From the NCBI GenBank assembly GCA_033439255.1, contig CM065884.1:372001-436000 (forward strand): a stretch of DNA of 64,000 nucleotides. The letters run 5' to 3'. Position 1 is the first letter of the stretch. The number at the start of each line of letters is the position of its first letter. Origin of the DNA: Hericium rajendrae (Eukaryota > Basidiomycota > Agaricomycetes > Russulales > Hericiaceae). The position numbers and the translations under genes are program-made. A model generated the notes under the pieces. That model ran no database searches. It was given only the letters and a program-made list of their open reading frames with translations, and was not told where the DNA came from. This document shows, in pieces, positions 24,852 through 34,037 of this stretch.

Positions 24852-25056
24852 CATCAGGAAACTCCTCACTTTCCTGACTTCACTGTTCTGAGCCTGATGT
24901 CACTGTTTTGGACCTGATGTTACTGTTTTTAGACTGATTTCAGACCTATGGGTCTGAAAATGATCTGAAAATAGTCCAAAAACAGTGACATCAGGTTCAA
25001 AACAGTGACATCAGGCTCAAAACAGTGAAGTCAGGAAAGTGAGGAGTTTCCTGATG
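24852..25056. mobile_element. 205-bp near-perfect hairpin (MITE/foldback element)
   Basis: The sequence from CATCAGGAAACTCC to GGAGTTTCCTGATG is almost its own reverse complement. Two arms of about 97 nt meet near 24945-24960 (CAGACCTATGGGTCTG). Each arm contains repeated CCTGATGTCACTGTTTT-like units of about 21-22 bp. Alignment with the intact gene X copy shows a clean insertion at GACGC^TGGGNACCC with a 2-bp TG duplication. No coding capacity, so it is non-autonomous. Confidence 0.9.
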
Positions 25057-25731
25057 TGGGCACCCAATCTGGGCGGGCAACCATGTTTTGAACCCGGCGG
25101 CTGCTCTGAGTGTGCTTCGGTCGTGAGGCATTCACAAGATTACGTTCATGTGCGACTGGCATCATCTCGTGAGGAACACGATTTGGCAAGGGAGAAGGAA
25201 TACAACTCACGGTCTTGTTGTTGGCGCATTTTCATTCCCATAGCTCTCTGTGTGAGTTGTTCAACGTCATCACGTGGAGCGTATCCACGTGCCGCGAGCT
25301 CGAAGAGGGGGCCATTAGCTGAAGGGGGTGGATAGTACCATAGCTCTTTGGTGTGCTCTTCGACTGACCCAGCCGGCACTCCTTCGTCCCGCCACTCGCT
25401 GATCTCAGCACCAACGAAATTACACCAATCTATCAACCGAAGGAAGCCCTTTTGATATGAGGGTGAAGGCAGGTGGTATTCGGAGAGGGAGACACGCAGA
25501 TACGCGGTTATATTCCTAGATTCAAGCATCTGGTACACGCGGGGGTCGGTGGTGATACTGCCACGAGTGGGAATACATGTTAAGGCTTGTCGGTTTGAAG
25601 TGCTACTAGTGAACCAATCACAGAAAGCTTGCAACTCAAGCAGGTGGCGCTGAATTGTTCGAACAGCCTCGATGATATCGCGCCTGGAGCATGGGGCATC
25701 TTTCAGTCTTATCAGAGCAGATAGTATGCGG

Positions 25732-25896
25732 TGGAGTAGTCCCAGAGGGAGGAACCCTAGCTCGGTATATGAGGTGGTGGGAGGATGATCTGCTATACAT
25801 GCCGACAGCAAATATCTATCTATGCTGACTAATCACCCTCTGAAGCGGTGTAATCACCTCTATCTCCCCCTCTCTGACCCCTCTATCCCTACTCCA
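25732..25896 (-). repeat. 3' LTR (165 bp) of the short LTR element
   Basis: Direct repeat of 28337-28501 with the same termini. It is adjacent to the polypurine tract at about 25899-25910 when read on the minus strand. Confidence 0.9.
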
Positions 25897-25946
25897 TCAT
25901 CCCCCCCTCAAACATAGGTGACGCCCTCGTCACCTGCTAAAAGACC

Positions 25947-28052
25947 TCAACCTGCAGACCCACAAACCCAGCCTAGACTCTCCAAAACCCTACTCAGCTC
26001 AATCAAATGTGGATCTTCATCCCAATGCAGAGGCAAGGGTGACACAGCAGAACTGGAAGCCGGACTCGAAACCTGCATGATGGATGGCTGACCTGCATGA
26101 AGGCCAGCTGGGTGACGATGAGTAATTGCCAGGCCAGAAGAGACTGCTAGTCGAGAGACATGAGATCGGGGAAAATATGATTGACGTCGATGTGAGCGAC
26201 GAGCTCGACGTTGCAAGGAACTGAATGGCCGAGTTGCAAAGTCAGAACGCAAGACTGAAAAATCCCGGGGTGCAGGCAAGCATGGTGACGAGGCAACCAC
26301 TATGGGGAGTGAGTCACAATCATCGGCCCACGAGAAGGATGTGCGCGAGGTTGCGAGCATGGGTTCAGGCAACTTGGGGTCGACATCCTTTAAGAACGAC
26401 GCGGCGGCTGCGTGGGGCTTTCCCGGTTCGAATCCGGGTGCCGGCGTTTGCGCGCCGTTGTGCGCTGATGTGGGGACGTTGCACGGGGTGGATGGGGAGG
26501 TGCGGTGCGCCGATCGTGGGGCTCGGGGCACGGTACGTGCGTGCGGGTCGTCCTCGCAGGCTGCATTGCGGTTGCGTGGCTGGTCTGACATCACGGATGG
26601 CGGTGCGATGTTGCTGGGTGGTTCGGGTACATCGCATGGGGCCGCGATGTGTGTGCGCGACGCGGGAGACACGGTGGTGGGTGCGGGGTGTGTGTCCGGC
26701 TCGCGGTCACTCGGAAACAGCGACGGGGGGTCGGCAAGGGATGTGGGCAGGTTGTATGCGGTTGCAGCATGCGTGCGCAACGCAGAAGGGACGGGGGTGT
26801 GTACCAGTCGTGAGTCTCCGTCGTGCGCGTGCCGCGCGGCGTCTACCTTATCCACTCGGGGCCCTAGGCCCTTCTTTGTCTCGTTCTCCGCAGCGCTGGG
26901 GCGTACGATACGGTCGGGCGGCGTGCGCGAGTCGTGGGGGTTCGCGGTAGGCATTTGGGGCGCGGTGGAGGCGGTGGGGGCTGCGTGGGTGTTCATGGTG
27001 GGGACTCCACGCGATTTGCGATTGGTGGCTGCTGGTGGTCTGGCTGGCTCGCGCGCGATCGCGAATGACAGCGGTGGACCACTACGTGATGTAAGTCCGT
27101 CGTGCGAGGTTGTTGTGTGCGTGTGGGACGCGGGAAGGGTGTCGGGAGGCGCGGGGGGCGCCGTCGTGCTGCGGACCTCGCGTGGTTCGCGTTCAGTTGC
27201 CGCGGGTGGTCAGTCTGACTCGGGCGCGATCACGAATGGCGGTGCGGAGTTGCTGGGTGATGTGGGCCCGAAATTCGAGCTCGTTAATGCGGTACGCGGA
27301 GCGAGAGAGGAGGTGCGAACTGCGGGACGCGCGTTCTGCGCGTGCATGTCATGTGGCTGTGGCGTAGGCGCTGGCGTTGGCTCGTTTGCGGTGCTTGTGT
27401 CTAGCGTGTCGACAGGGGCGATGGTGGCGATGAGCAGACGACCGGCGCTCATGGCTGTGGGCAGCGAGGATGCTAGGATGTTGCAAGTGGTCGTAGGAGA
27501 CACGAGAGCAGCAGAGGGAGGTGCCACCTGCAACGCAATTCGCGCGATCGCTGTGTCTGCGAGGACATCGCCTGCGTCAACTGCAAAAATTGACATCGGC
27601 GCTGCGTTGCATGCTGGCCCAGCGATCGCGATAGGGCGCGATAGAGCAAGCACGGCCTGGCTCACCTCGAGTCGGCCTTCCCGATACCCGTTCCTCAAAC
27701 CCTCGAGACGTCCCTCTCTATACCCTTCCCTATGACCCTGCTCCAGGCCCTTCACCATGCCTGCCGCTAAACCATCCTGAAATCCAACTCGTTGGCCCTC
27801 TTCAACGCCAACTTCGTGTCCTCTGCGCCGCGCAGTTGCTTTGATCTCCCAGAGCAGCGCCGGTTCAATCTCCTGTAAAGATTGTGCTTGCGCGGGGGCA
27901 GACGTGGTGTTGCTCGGGTTTGCAGGTGGTAATGGCACGGGGTGCGGTGTGTAGTCGCGTGCTGAGAAGGCAACATGTAGCATCTGTGTCGTATCGCTAT
28001 TAGCAGCTAACGCAGCGCGGGCTGCCTTTGCGCGTCGGTTCTTGCTGCCCAT
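25947..28052 (-). pseudogene. Internal ORF of the short LTR element with a 13-fold Gly-x3 helix; one in-frame stop
   Basis: One reading frame stays open for about 700 codons from ATG at 28052 (MGSKNRRAKAARAALA) to the stop at 25947, broken only by a TGA at about 27210. Residues about 75-125 have Gly at every fourth position thirteen times in a row (GHEVGVEEGQRVGFQDG, then LAAG, MVKG and so on to GYREG). This resembles the deca-GX3 motif of Yae1/Lto1 proteins. The rest is a Pro/Ala/Thr-rich region with diverged repeats (PPAATERE and PPAATNRKS blocks). The stop sits where a repeat homologue suggests an Arg codon, so CGA-to-TGA decay is plausible. Function is unknown; it could be a gag-like or captured host protein. 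Confidence 0.65.
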
Positions 28053-28336
28053 AACGAGTAATTGGCGTGCGCCCGTCGAATAAGAGATGGCGAGTCGGTA
28101 CACGAACTATGCAGAAAGGGCCAATGACACGGGAGATGCAGATACGCAGACGCGGAACGCAGGATACGAGACGCAGGACACGAGACACAGGACGCAACGC
28201 AACGCAATGCAAGAGAGACGAAACACGAGACCGCCGGAGACGCGAAAAGACTGTGAAGAGTGCAGAAAAATGACAGAAAACTGCAGGGAAACACAACGCT
28301 ACGCTGATGGGCCGAAAACCACTCTCATCACCAAGA

Positions 28337-28501
28337 TGGAGTAGTCCCAGAGGGAGGAACCCTAGCTCGGTATATGAGGTGGTGGGAGGATGATCTGCTA
28401 TACATGCCGACAGCGAATATCTATCTATGCTGACTAATCACCCTCTGAAGCGGTGTAATCACCTCTATCTCCCCCTCTCTGACCCCTCTATCCCTACTCC
28501 A
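28337..28501 (-). repeat. 5' LTR (165 bp) of the short LTR element
   Basis: Direct repeat partner of 25732-25896. The right-hand flank resumes gene X at GCGGCGAGG. Confidence 0.9.
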
Positions 28502-28949
28502 GCGGCGAGGTGCGGTGGAGGGAAAGGATACATGACGATAACAGGGAAAGTCATTGATACGAGAGAAACACAGTTGCGCGCGTGCTTGAAGAAGTTCTCG
28601 CTCGTTGCGCAATTCGTCGATCCACTTCTGCGCTAACACAACGCGCGTGGGGAAAGCGGGGTGGGGACATAGATCAGATCGTGTGGGCAGGCGATACAGA
28701 ACGGAGCATGAGGTGTTCTTGGTAGGTAAGCGTATCCAAGCCAAGTACGGGGAACGAGGATCAAAAGGTTGCGGGAAGCGGGTCCAGTCGTGCGGACCCC
28801 ACAAACCGTCGCTGCGAACCAACGCCGTCTCATCATGTGGCAATTCAGGGATATAGGTCGCATGCGCTGCGACGACCATCTCTCCGGGCGCCCATCCAAG
28901 GGCCCAACATGCGAATGGAAGGTCTAAGCGACGTAGAGAAGCAGACATC

Positions 28950-29500
28950 TTAAGGGAAAAAATCAAAATGTAATGAGTCAGTTTAATGACAACCACAAGG
29001 AAACTATGCACAGTCATACCTTATCTTCACTGGCCTATATACTAGCTACGGTAGCTACGGTGCCGCGGAGATCCGATCAAAGTATGGGCCGGCAATTTCA
29101 GCACCTCGGCGAGATACTGGGGTGATTGAAGTATACGAGATCTGAGCGCACAAAGCGTGGAGCTCTTTTCTCGTACACCGTGCCCAATAGGAGGCAAAGA
29201 GTGAGATGGGAGATGGGGAAGAAGTATGCACGATCGGAGCGCACAAGGCGTGGAGCTCGTTTCGTGCAGACAATGCCAGAGATGGCCAGCACTGAGTATA
29301 TCTAGTGAGAGCTACAAAACAAAGCAACGAGAAGGCAACGAGAAGGGTCAGCAAATGGGGAATCAAGATAAATTTACTCACATTTGGCAGATCTAGACAG
29401 AGTCGAGACGAATTAGCAGAGGAACAAAGTGGGAAGGAGAGTGGACAGCAGAGATGTGGAAAAGCGGCGAGGTGAAGCTGAGGCGTCCAAGGCTCGCCCG
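28950..29500 (-). repeat. Gene X leader/upstream segment, copy 2
   Basis: Homologous to 42800-43376 (plus) and 63360-63910 (minus). It contains a conserved GTGAGT...TTTTGTAG intron-like segment (about 29300-29385) and two 40-nt imperfect repeats around ACGAGCTCCACG...GCGCTCAG (about 29129-29174 and 29219-29265). Likely promoter and spliced 5' leader of gene X. Confidence 0.75.
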
Positions 29501-29688
29501 AGGATGACATAAGCAGGATCTATTGCGCGCCTATGAGACGACACCTCCGACAGTGTGACAGGCGTCCGTACCAAGTCCTCCCTAGTCCTCCTCGCATACA
29601 ATTCCTGTAGCACTCGTCTTTTCTGTTTTTGCACGAACAAGCCCTGCTATATAATTCCATAGGCGATTAATATAGGTGAGCCAGCGTA

Positions 29689-30033
29689 ATCACCCTCTCT
29701 TCTCTCGATGATTCCTCGAGGGTGCGGCTACCTCGGCCGCCCCATTTCTCTTTTTTTTTGCAGGTATACATGACTAGGCCGCAGCGCCGCACCAATCGAC
29801 TCCACGCTCTGTGCGTCGGGAGGTGCGTCGCCCAGGTCGCTTTGGTCATCTTTGTGCCGTAACCACCCTCTCTTCTCTCGATGATTCCTTGAGGGTGCGG
29901 CTACCTCGGCTGCCCCATTTCTCTTTTTTTTGCAGGTATACATGACTAGGCGGCAGCGCTGCACCAATCGACTCCACGCTCTGTGCGTCGGGAGGTGCGT
30001 CGCCCAGGTCGCTTTGGTCATCTTTGTGCCTGT
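29689..30033. repeat. Tandem duplication of a 173-bp unit, plus a partial third copy
   Basis: 29689-29861 and 29862-30033 are about 95% alike, starting GTAATCACCCTCTCTTCTC and ending GGTCATCTTTGTGCC. A diverged partial copy lies at about 30122-30205. No coding function is evident. Confidence 0.85.
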
Positions 30034-30249
30034 GCCGACACTGCGCTTCAGACCGCCCATACATGATTGACCGATTGTCCTGCCATCCCGGCGTTTCTTT
30101 CTCCATACGCCACGTTGTCTCATAGTGTTGCACCAATCGACTTCATGCGTAGTGCGTCGAGAGGTGCATCATCTGGGCTTCCCGGGTTGCTTTCATTATC
30201 GCCATCCTCTTTCATCCATATATCTAATGTCGACCTGCTTGCCCTAGTC

Positions 30250-30690
30250 TGCGCAAGACTATTGCGACGACACAGAATCTGTACCACCGGTTCCACCTCT
30301 TCTTCCCGTGCAAGGACTTCAATTGGTATGTGAGTCCTGCTGCGCATGGCATGGACGACCGCTGATGGACAGATGGGCGGTAGAAGGTGACGCTCGCGGC
30401 ACTATACGTCTCCTCGAAGATGCACGACACGCTCAAGAAGCCGCACGAGATCCTCATGGTCTGATACTCGATCCGCTTCTCCGAGCAGGCCGCAAAGTCC
30501 AAGTCAATAGCCGGCGAGATCGACATGGACCCCGCCGTGCGTGCTTAACAGACTGAATGCAGCACGTATGTTTACGATGGTTCGTTGGGCGCAGGTGGTC
30601 GAGCAGGGCCGGGGGCGCCTGCTGGCTGTCGAGCGGCTCATTCTCGAGACGATTTGCTTCAACTTCACGTCGGAGAAGTACATCTGAGAA
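30250..30690 (+). pseudogene. Fragment of a transcription cyclin gene (CTD-kinase beta/cyclin K-like)
   Basis: Frame reads KTIATTQNLYHRFHLFFPCK, then after an intron-like gap LAALYVSSKMHDTLKKPHEI and, after another intron, VVEQGRGRLLAVERLILETI ending FTSEKYI. This is the cyclin-box pattern of CTK2/cyclin K-type proteins. The frame contains an internal TGA (MV-stop-YSIRF, about 30460) and both ends of the domain are missing. Retained intron-like gaps argue for a copied genomic fragment rather than a processed retrocopy. Confidence 0.65.
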
Positions 30691-33602
30691 AAAGACCAGT
30701 GGTATATGACACTATGTAGCCTACATAGCTCTGATAGGGCCATAGGAGTCCTCTTTTCTACATAGCTACTCCATAGTAGTGAAGTAATCTATATAGAGCT
30801 ATGATAGCTATGATAGCTATCATAGCATAGACTATAAGCTATCATAGCTCTCATAGCTGCTATAGCATATAATGGCTATCATAGCTATGTCAGCTATGTG
30901 GTATATCTCTGTTATCATATCATGTCTAGCTAGTAGGGCTGCTATCTACTCTATATCACCTATGTCTTGTATGCTGCTTAAGAGTACTAAAATATATTTA
31001 AATACTCATATATATTATATATTTCAATCTTATTGCATCTATAACATTTAAATAAAAGCATTATATTTCAAAAAACATTTAATTGTAACACATTTAATTT
31101 AATACAAAGTTACAGATACTACACATCTATACTACACTACAAAAACCAACACTTCAAGATAAGATCAAAACATACAAGATAAGATGAGATAAGATTTAAA
31201 GATAAGATAAGATAGAACTGAAAGATAAAAGAATAGATCAATAAGATAAGATAAGACTTACTACATAGATAAGAAAAAGCGAAAATAATCTAAAGGCAAA
31301 GCCAACAAATTAATATACAAGACACAGATATAAAAAAACATAAGACTTACTTAAGATAATAAAAGCGAAAATGTAGAAGTCTATAAAGAACAGTAGGATT
31401 AGTGAACAATGAAGCAATATAGCAACAGTATAACAACTTACCGAACATCAGAGAGTTGAGGCAAGAGAAGAAAAAGCGACGAAAGACGGGAGATGATAGT
31501 GGTAAGAGAAGAGAGAGGAAGCGCGTCGCGCACGTCTTATATAGACGTGGCGATCGGAGCATCAAATGTGGCTGTCGAGACCGGGCCGGGCGGTGCCGAG
31601 CACTCGCGTCAGAGGCTAAGTGCCAGATTTTCCTAAGTTCACTTCGTTTCCCCGTAGCTTGTCGTAGCTTAGTTAGATATTCGTCTCATACGATCCGATT
31701 AAATAAATGAAAGCTGGTTTCCATCTTTTTCTCAGAGTTTAAAGGAATTTATTTGATTTACAAAGCCTCGAAATGTTTGAACTCGCGCGCGTTCGGTAGC
31801 TGAAGCACCGAAGGCGCGTCGAACTTCGACTCTCATATCATCCTTACCACCCTCCTCCCTCCTCGTTCTTCAGCCGTTCCTCTGCTCACTCACTCCTCGG
31901 ATCGAACGCGGGAGGGTCTCGATAGGGCGAAGAGGGCTGCTATAGGTAAGTAAAATACTTTCTATTGGTAATGTTTGTACTCATAAAGAGAGTATCACTC
32001 GTTTTCGAGCGATACTCTCGTTCTTCGACACCCGCAACGTCTCACTCCCCTCCCCCGTCACCTTCTCTCCGCCACGTCGTCTGCGTCCCGCCCGCTTGTC
32101 GAACACGGCGCCGGCAGCCCTGGCCCTCTGCGCCTCACCAACAGCTGCGCACGAAACCGGCCGCGTGCCAGCAAGCTCGACAACCCGCAATTGGACCCGC
32201 ACGCCCTCGCTCACGCCCCCAGCCTCCCTTTGTCCCATTCGCCGATGACGGCATCCACGTCCGCGTCGTTGTGTCTCGTTGCCGTGGCAACGGGGCACGA
32301 AGTCGTTCGCCCGGCCTCCCGCCACCTCGTGTCTCATCAACGGCCCGCGCACGCCTTCAACAGGGTGTGCGGGTCCACCATCTGACCACCTTCGCTCACC
32401 AACACGTCCCCGCCATCGACAACACGTCCCCACCGTCGACAACGAGCTCGCGGCCATGACACGTGGCTAGGCACGGCCACTCACCCCAATGGACGGCCCT
32501 AGCCAGCGCGTGCACGCACTCCCGCGTGCGATCGTGCATGGCGACGCACGGCGTGCAAACTCGCACGAGGCCCCGACTGTGCGCGCACTCGCCACGGCCA
32601 TCTCCCCGACAACGACACCAACACCTCCGCTACCGCTGCACCTCGTTGCCGTAGCAATGAGGTGCGGCTCTAGGTCATTTGCCCGGCCTGCCGCACCCTT
32701 TGTGCCCCTCGCACGCCCATCCGCGCACCCTCAACAGACCCGGGCCCGCGTGCGACCCCGTCTCATGAGCTTTACGCTCCAGCACGCCCGCGCCCTCAAC
32801 ACCGTGCTCGTGGACACGACACGTGGCCGTGCGCGCGCGAACGGCGTCGTCAGCGCACGCATGCCCGCACGCGAGCGCGCGCAGGCCACGCACGATTGCA
32901 AGCCACGCGAGGTCCTAGCTGCACGCGCACGCCGCGAACAGCCTCCAGCGCGCGCATGCGCTCTCGTATATGAGTATGTGACCGCGCCTGGCCCCGCGAA
33001 CGCGCGCTTGCCCCCGCAACGGCGCGCGGGAGGACCAAGGGCCCGGGCATGTCCGCGCCAGCCCCCCGCACGCAAGCTCGCGATACGCAGGCCCACAAGA
33101 GTCCGCGCACGGCCCACGACCCGCGCCTGCACGCCGATATTCCGCCCATACACGGCCACGCACGACCGCGCCAACTCGCGCTCGGCCGTGCGCGATCGCA
33201 CGCACGCAATAACCGGCGACGCGCAAGGTGCGCGAGGGTGCGAGGTCTTGGGACCTTTCCTTACAAGTTTCCTAGATTTCGTAGTTATTTTGTCATAGTC
33301 TAGCCATGAATATAGTACAATTTTGACTCAATATCTTGTGTGCCTACTTGACTTATGATAGTGGTTATAGTAGCTATAGTACATGTAGCTTCCCTAACTA
33401 AGTATGATAGCCCTATGTATGTGACACTCCTGGCTATGAAGGCTATGTTACCCTATGTCTTTGACACTTCATGCTATGGGGACTATCATAGCCCTCATAG
33501 CCCTCCATAGCTAGATAGGTTAGCCACATAGCCTCTATAGCTTACCCATAGGACCCATAATAGGCCTTGCTGCTATATAAAAAACAGATTTCTCAGATGT
33601 AC
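30678..33602. other. Composition mosaic bounded by a 14-bp inverted repeat; possible DNA transposon
   Basis: GTACATCTGAGAAA at 30678-30691 is exactly inverted at 33589-33602. Just inside both ends are stretches dense in ATAGC/GCTAT words (30710-30910 and 33300-33560) in opposing orientation, like subterminal repeats of DNA transposons. The inside is AT-rich with GATAA repeats (30970-31450), then promoter-like sequence, then very GC-rich low-complexity sequence (about 32000-33250). No transposase is recognised. No convincing target-site duplication was found. Confidence 0.45.
31159..31260. repeat. GATAA microsatellite-like tract
   Basis: Interrupted runs of AAGATAAGATAAGAT within an AT-rich block. 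Confidence 0.7.
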
Positions 33603-34037
33603 GTATCCCCATGTTGCCTTCGTTTCCCACTGACCCCGCAAAAACGCAGCCTCCAAGAAGCTCAGCAAGCTCGCGTGGTGGCTTACAATAGACAGGTGCG
33701 CCGCTTCACACTTGACTCGCCTTCTCGTGTTCACTCGTACTAGCAGGTCTTGGAGTCTCAGACAGCGCTGTCTGTCTGGTGCCATCCGAACTATACACAG
33801 CGGTGCTCTGCATACCCATAGCTGCTGTCAGTATCAGCTATATGGAGTTTTTATGTGCGACCATGTGATCAAATGTGAAACTCAAGTATTTGTGTTATCA
33901 ATTCGAATCTATCCCCTGCTCCTGCGATCCGATCGTGCATTTCTTCCCTCGTCTTGCCATCTGTCTTGCAACCCTTCCATTGCCCTGTCTCTCTTGTCTA
34001 CTGTTGATCACCGCTGTCTATCTACTCTACATTAAGG
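33603..34037. other. Upstream region of the KDZ transposase gene
   Basis: About 435 bp with no supported gene. Pyrimidine-rich sequence at 33930-34020 precedes the ATG at 34038 and is probably promoter or 5' UTR. Confidence 0.45.

Larger units (their letters stand above)
25732..28501 (-). mobile_element. Short LTR retrotransposon, non-autonomous, inserted in gene X
   Basis: Two 165-bp direct repeats (25732-25896 and 28337-28501) start TGGAGTAG and end CTACTCCA, an extended TG...CA inverted terminus. They differ at one base that I can see (GACAGCA versus GACAGCG). The flanks carry a 4-bp GCGG duplication relative to the intact gene X sequence. Inside the left LTR, read on the minus strand, is a polypurine tract GAGGGGGGA next to the 3' LTR, so the element is oriented on the minus strand. 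The internal region carries one long ORF and no reverse transcriptase, integrase or protease motifs. Confidence 0.9.
23972..28949 (-). pseudogene. Gene X copy 2, interrupted by a hairpin MITE and an LTR retrotransposon
   Basis: Reading the minus strand, the N-terminal part is at 28502-28949 (MSASLRRLDLPFACWALGW...), the next part at about 25190-25731 and the C-terminal part at 23972-24851. The order and sequence match the intact homologue at 61417-63359. The coding sequence is cut twice: a 2.77-kb LTR element at 25732-28501 and a 205-bp hairpin at 24852-25056. Outside these, the frame is largely open and the C-terminus is longer than in the intact copy, ending NEYYLC. The near-complete coding capacity between the insertions implies recent inactivation. 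Protein function is unknown. Confidence 0.85.

Noticed and set aside
26302-27735. A 477-codon plus-strand ORF inside the short LTR element
   Set aside because: It is the antisense of the minus-strand element ORF in high-GC sequence. Composition is Gly/Arg/Val-biased without domain features, and the LTR polypurine tract places the element on the minus strand.
32489-33298. A 269-codon ORF in the GC-rich block
   Set aside because: Open frames exist on both strands in several phases there, as expected from extreme GC content. The product is Arg/Ala/Pro low complexity with no family signal.
33573-33785. Minus-strand 70-codon ORF near the right inverted repeat
   Set aside because: Considered as the missing part of the cyclin fragment, but the peptide does not match the cyclin box.
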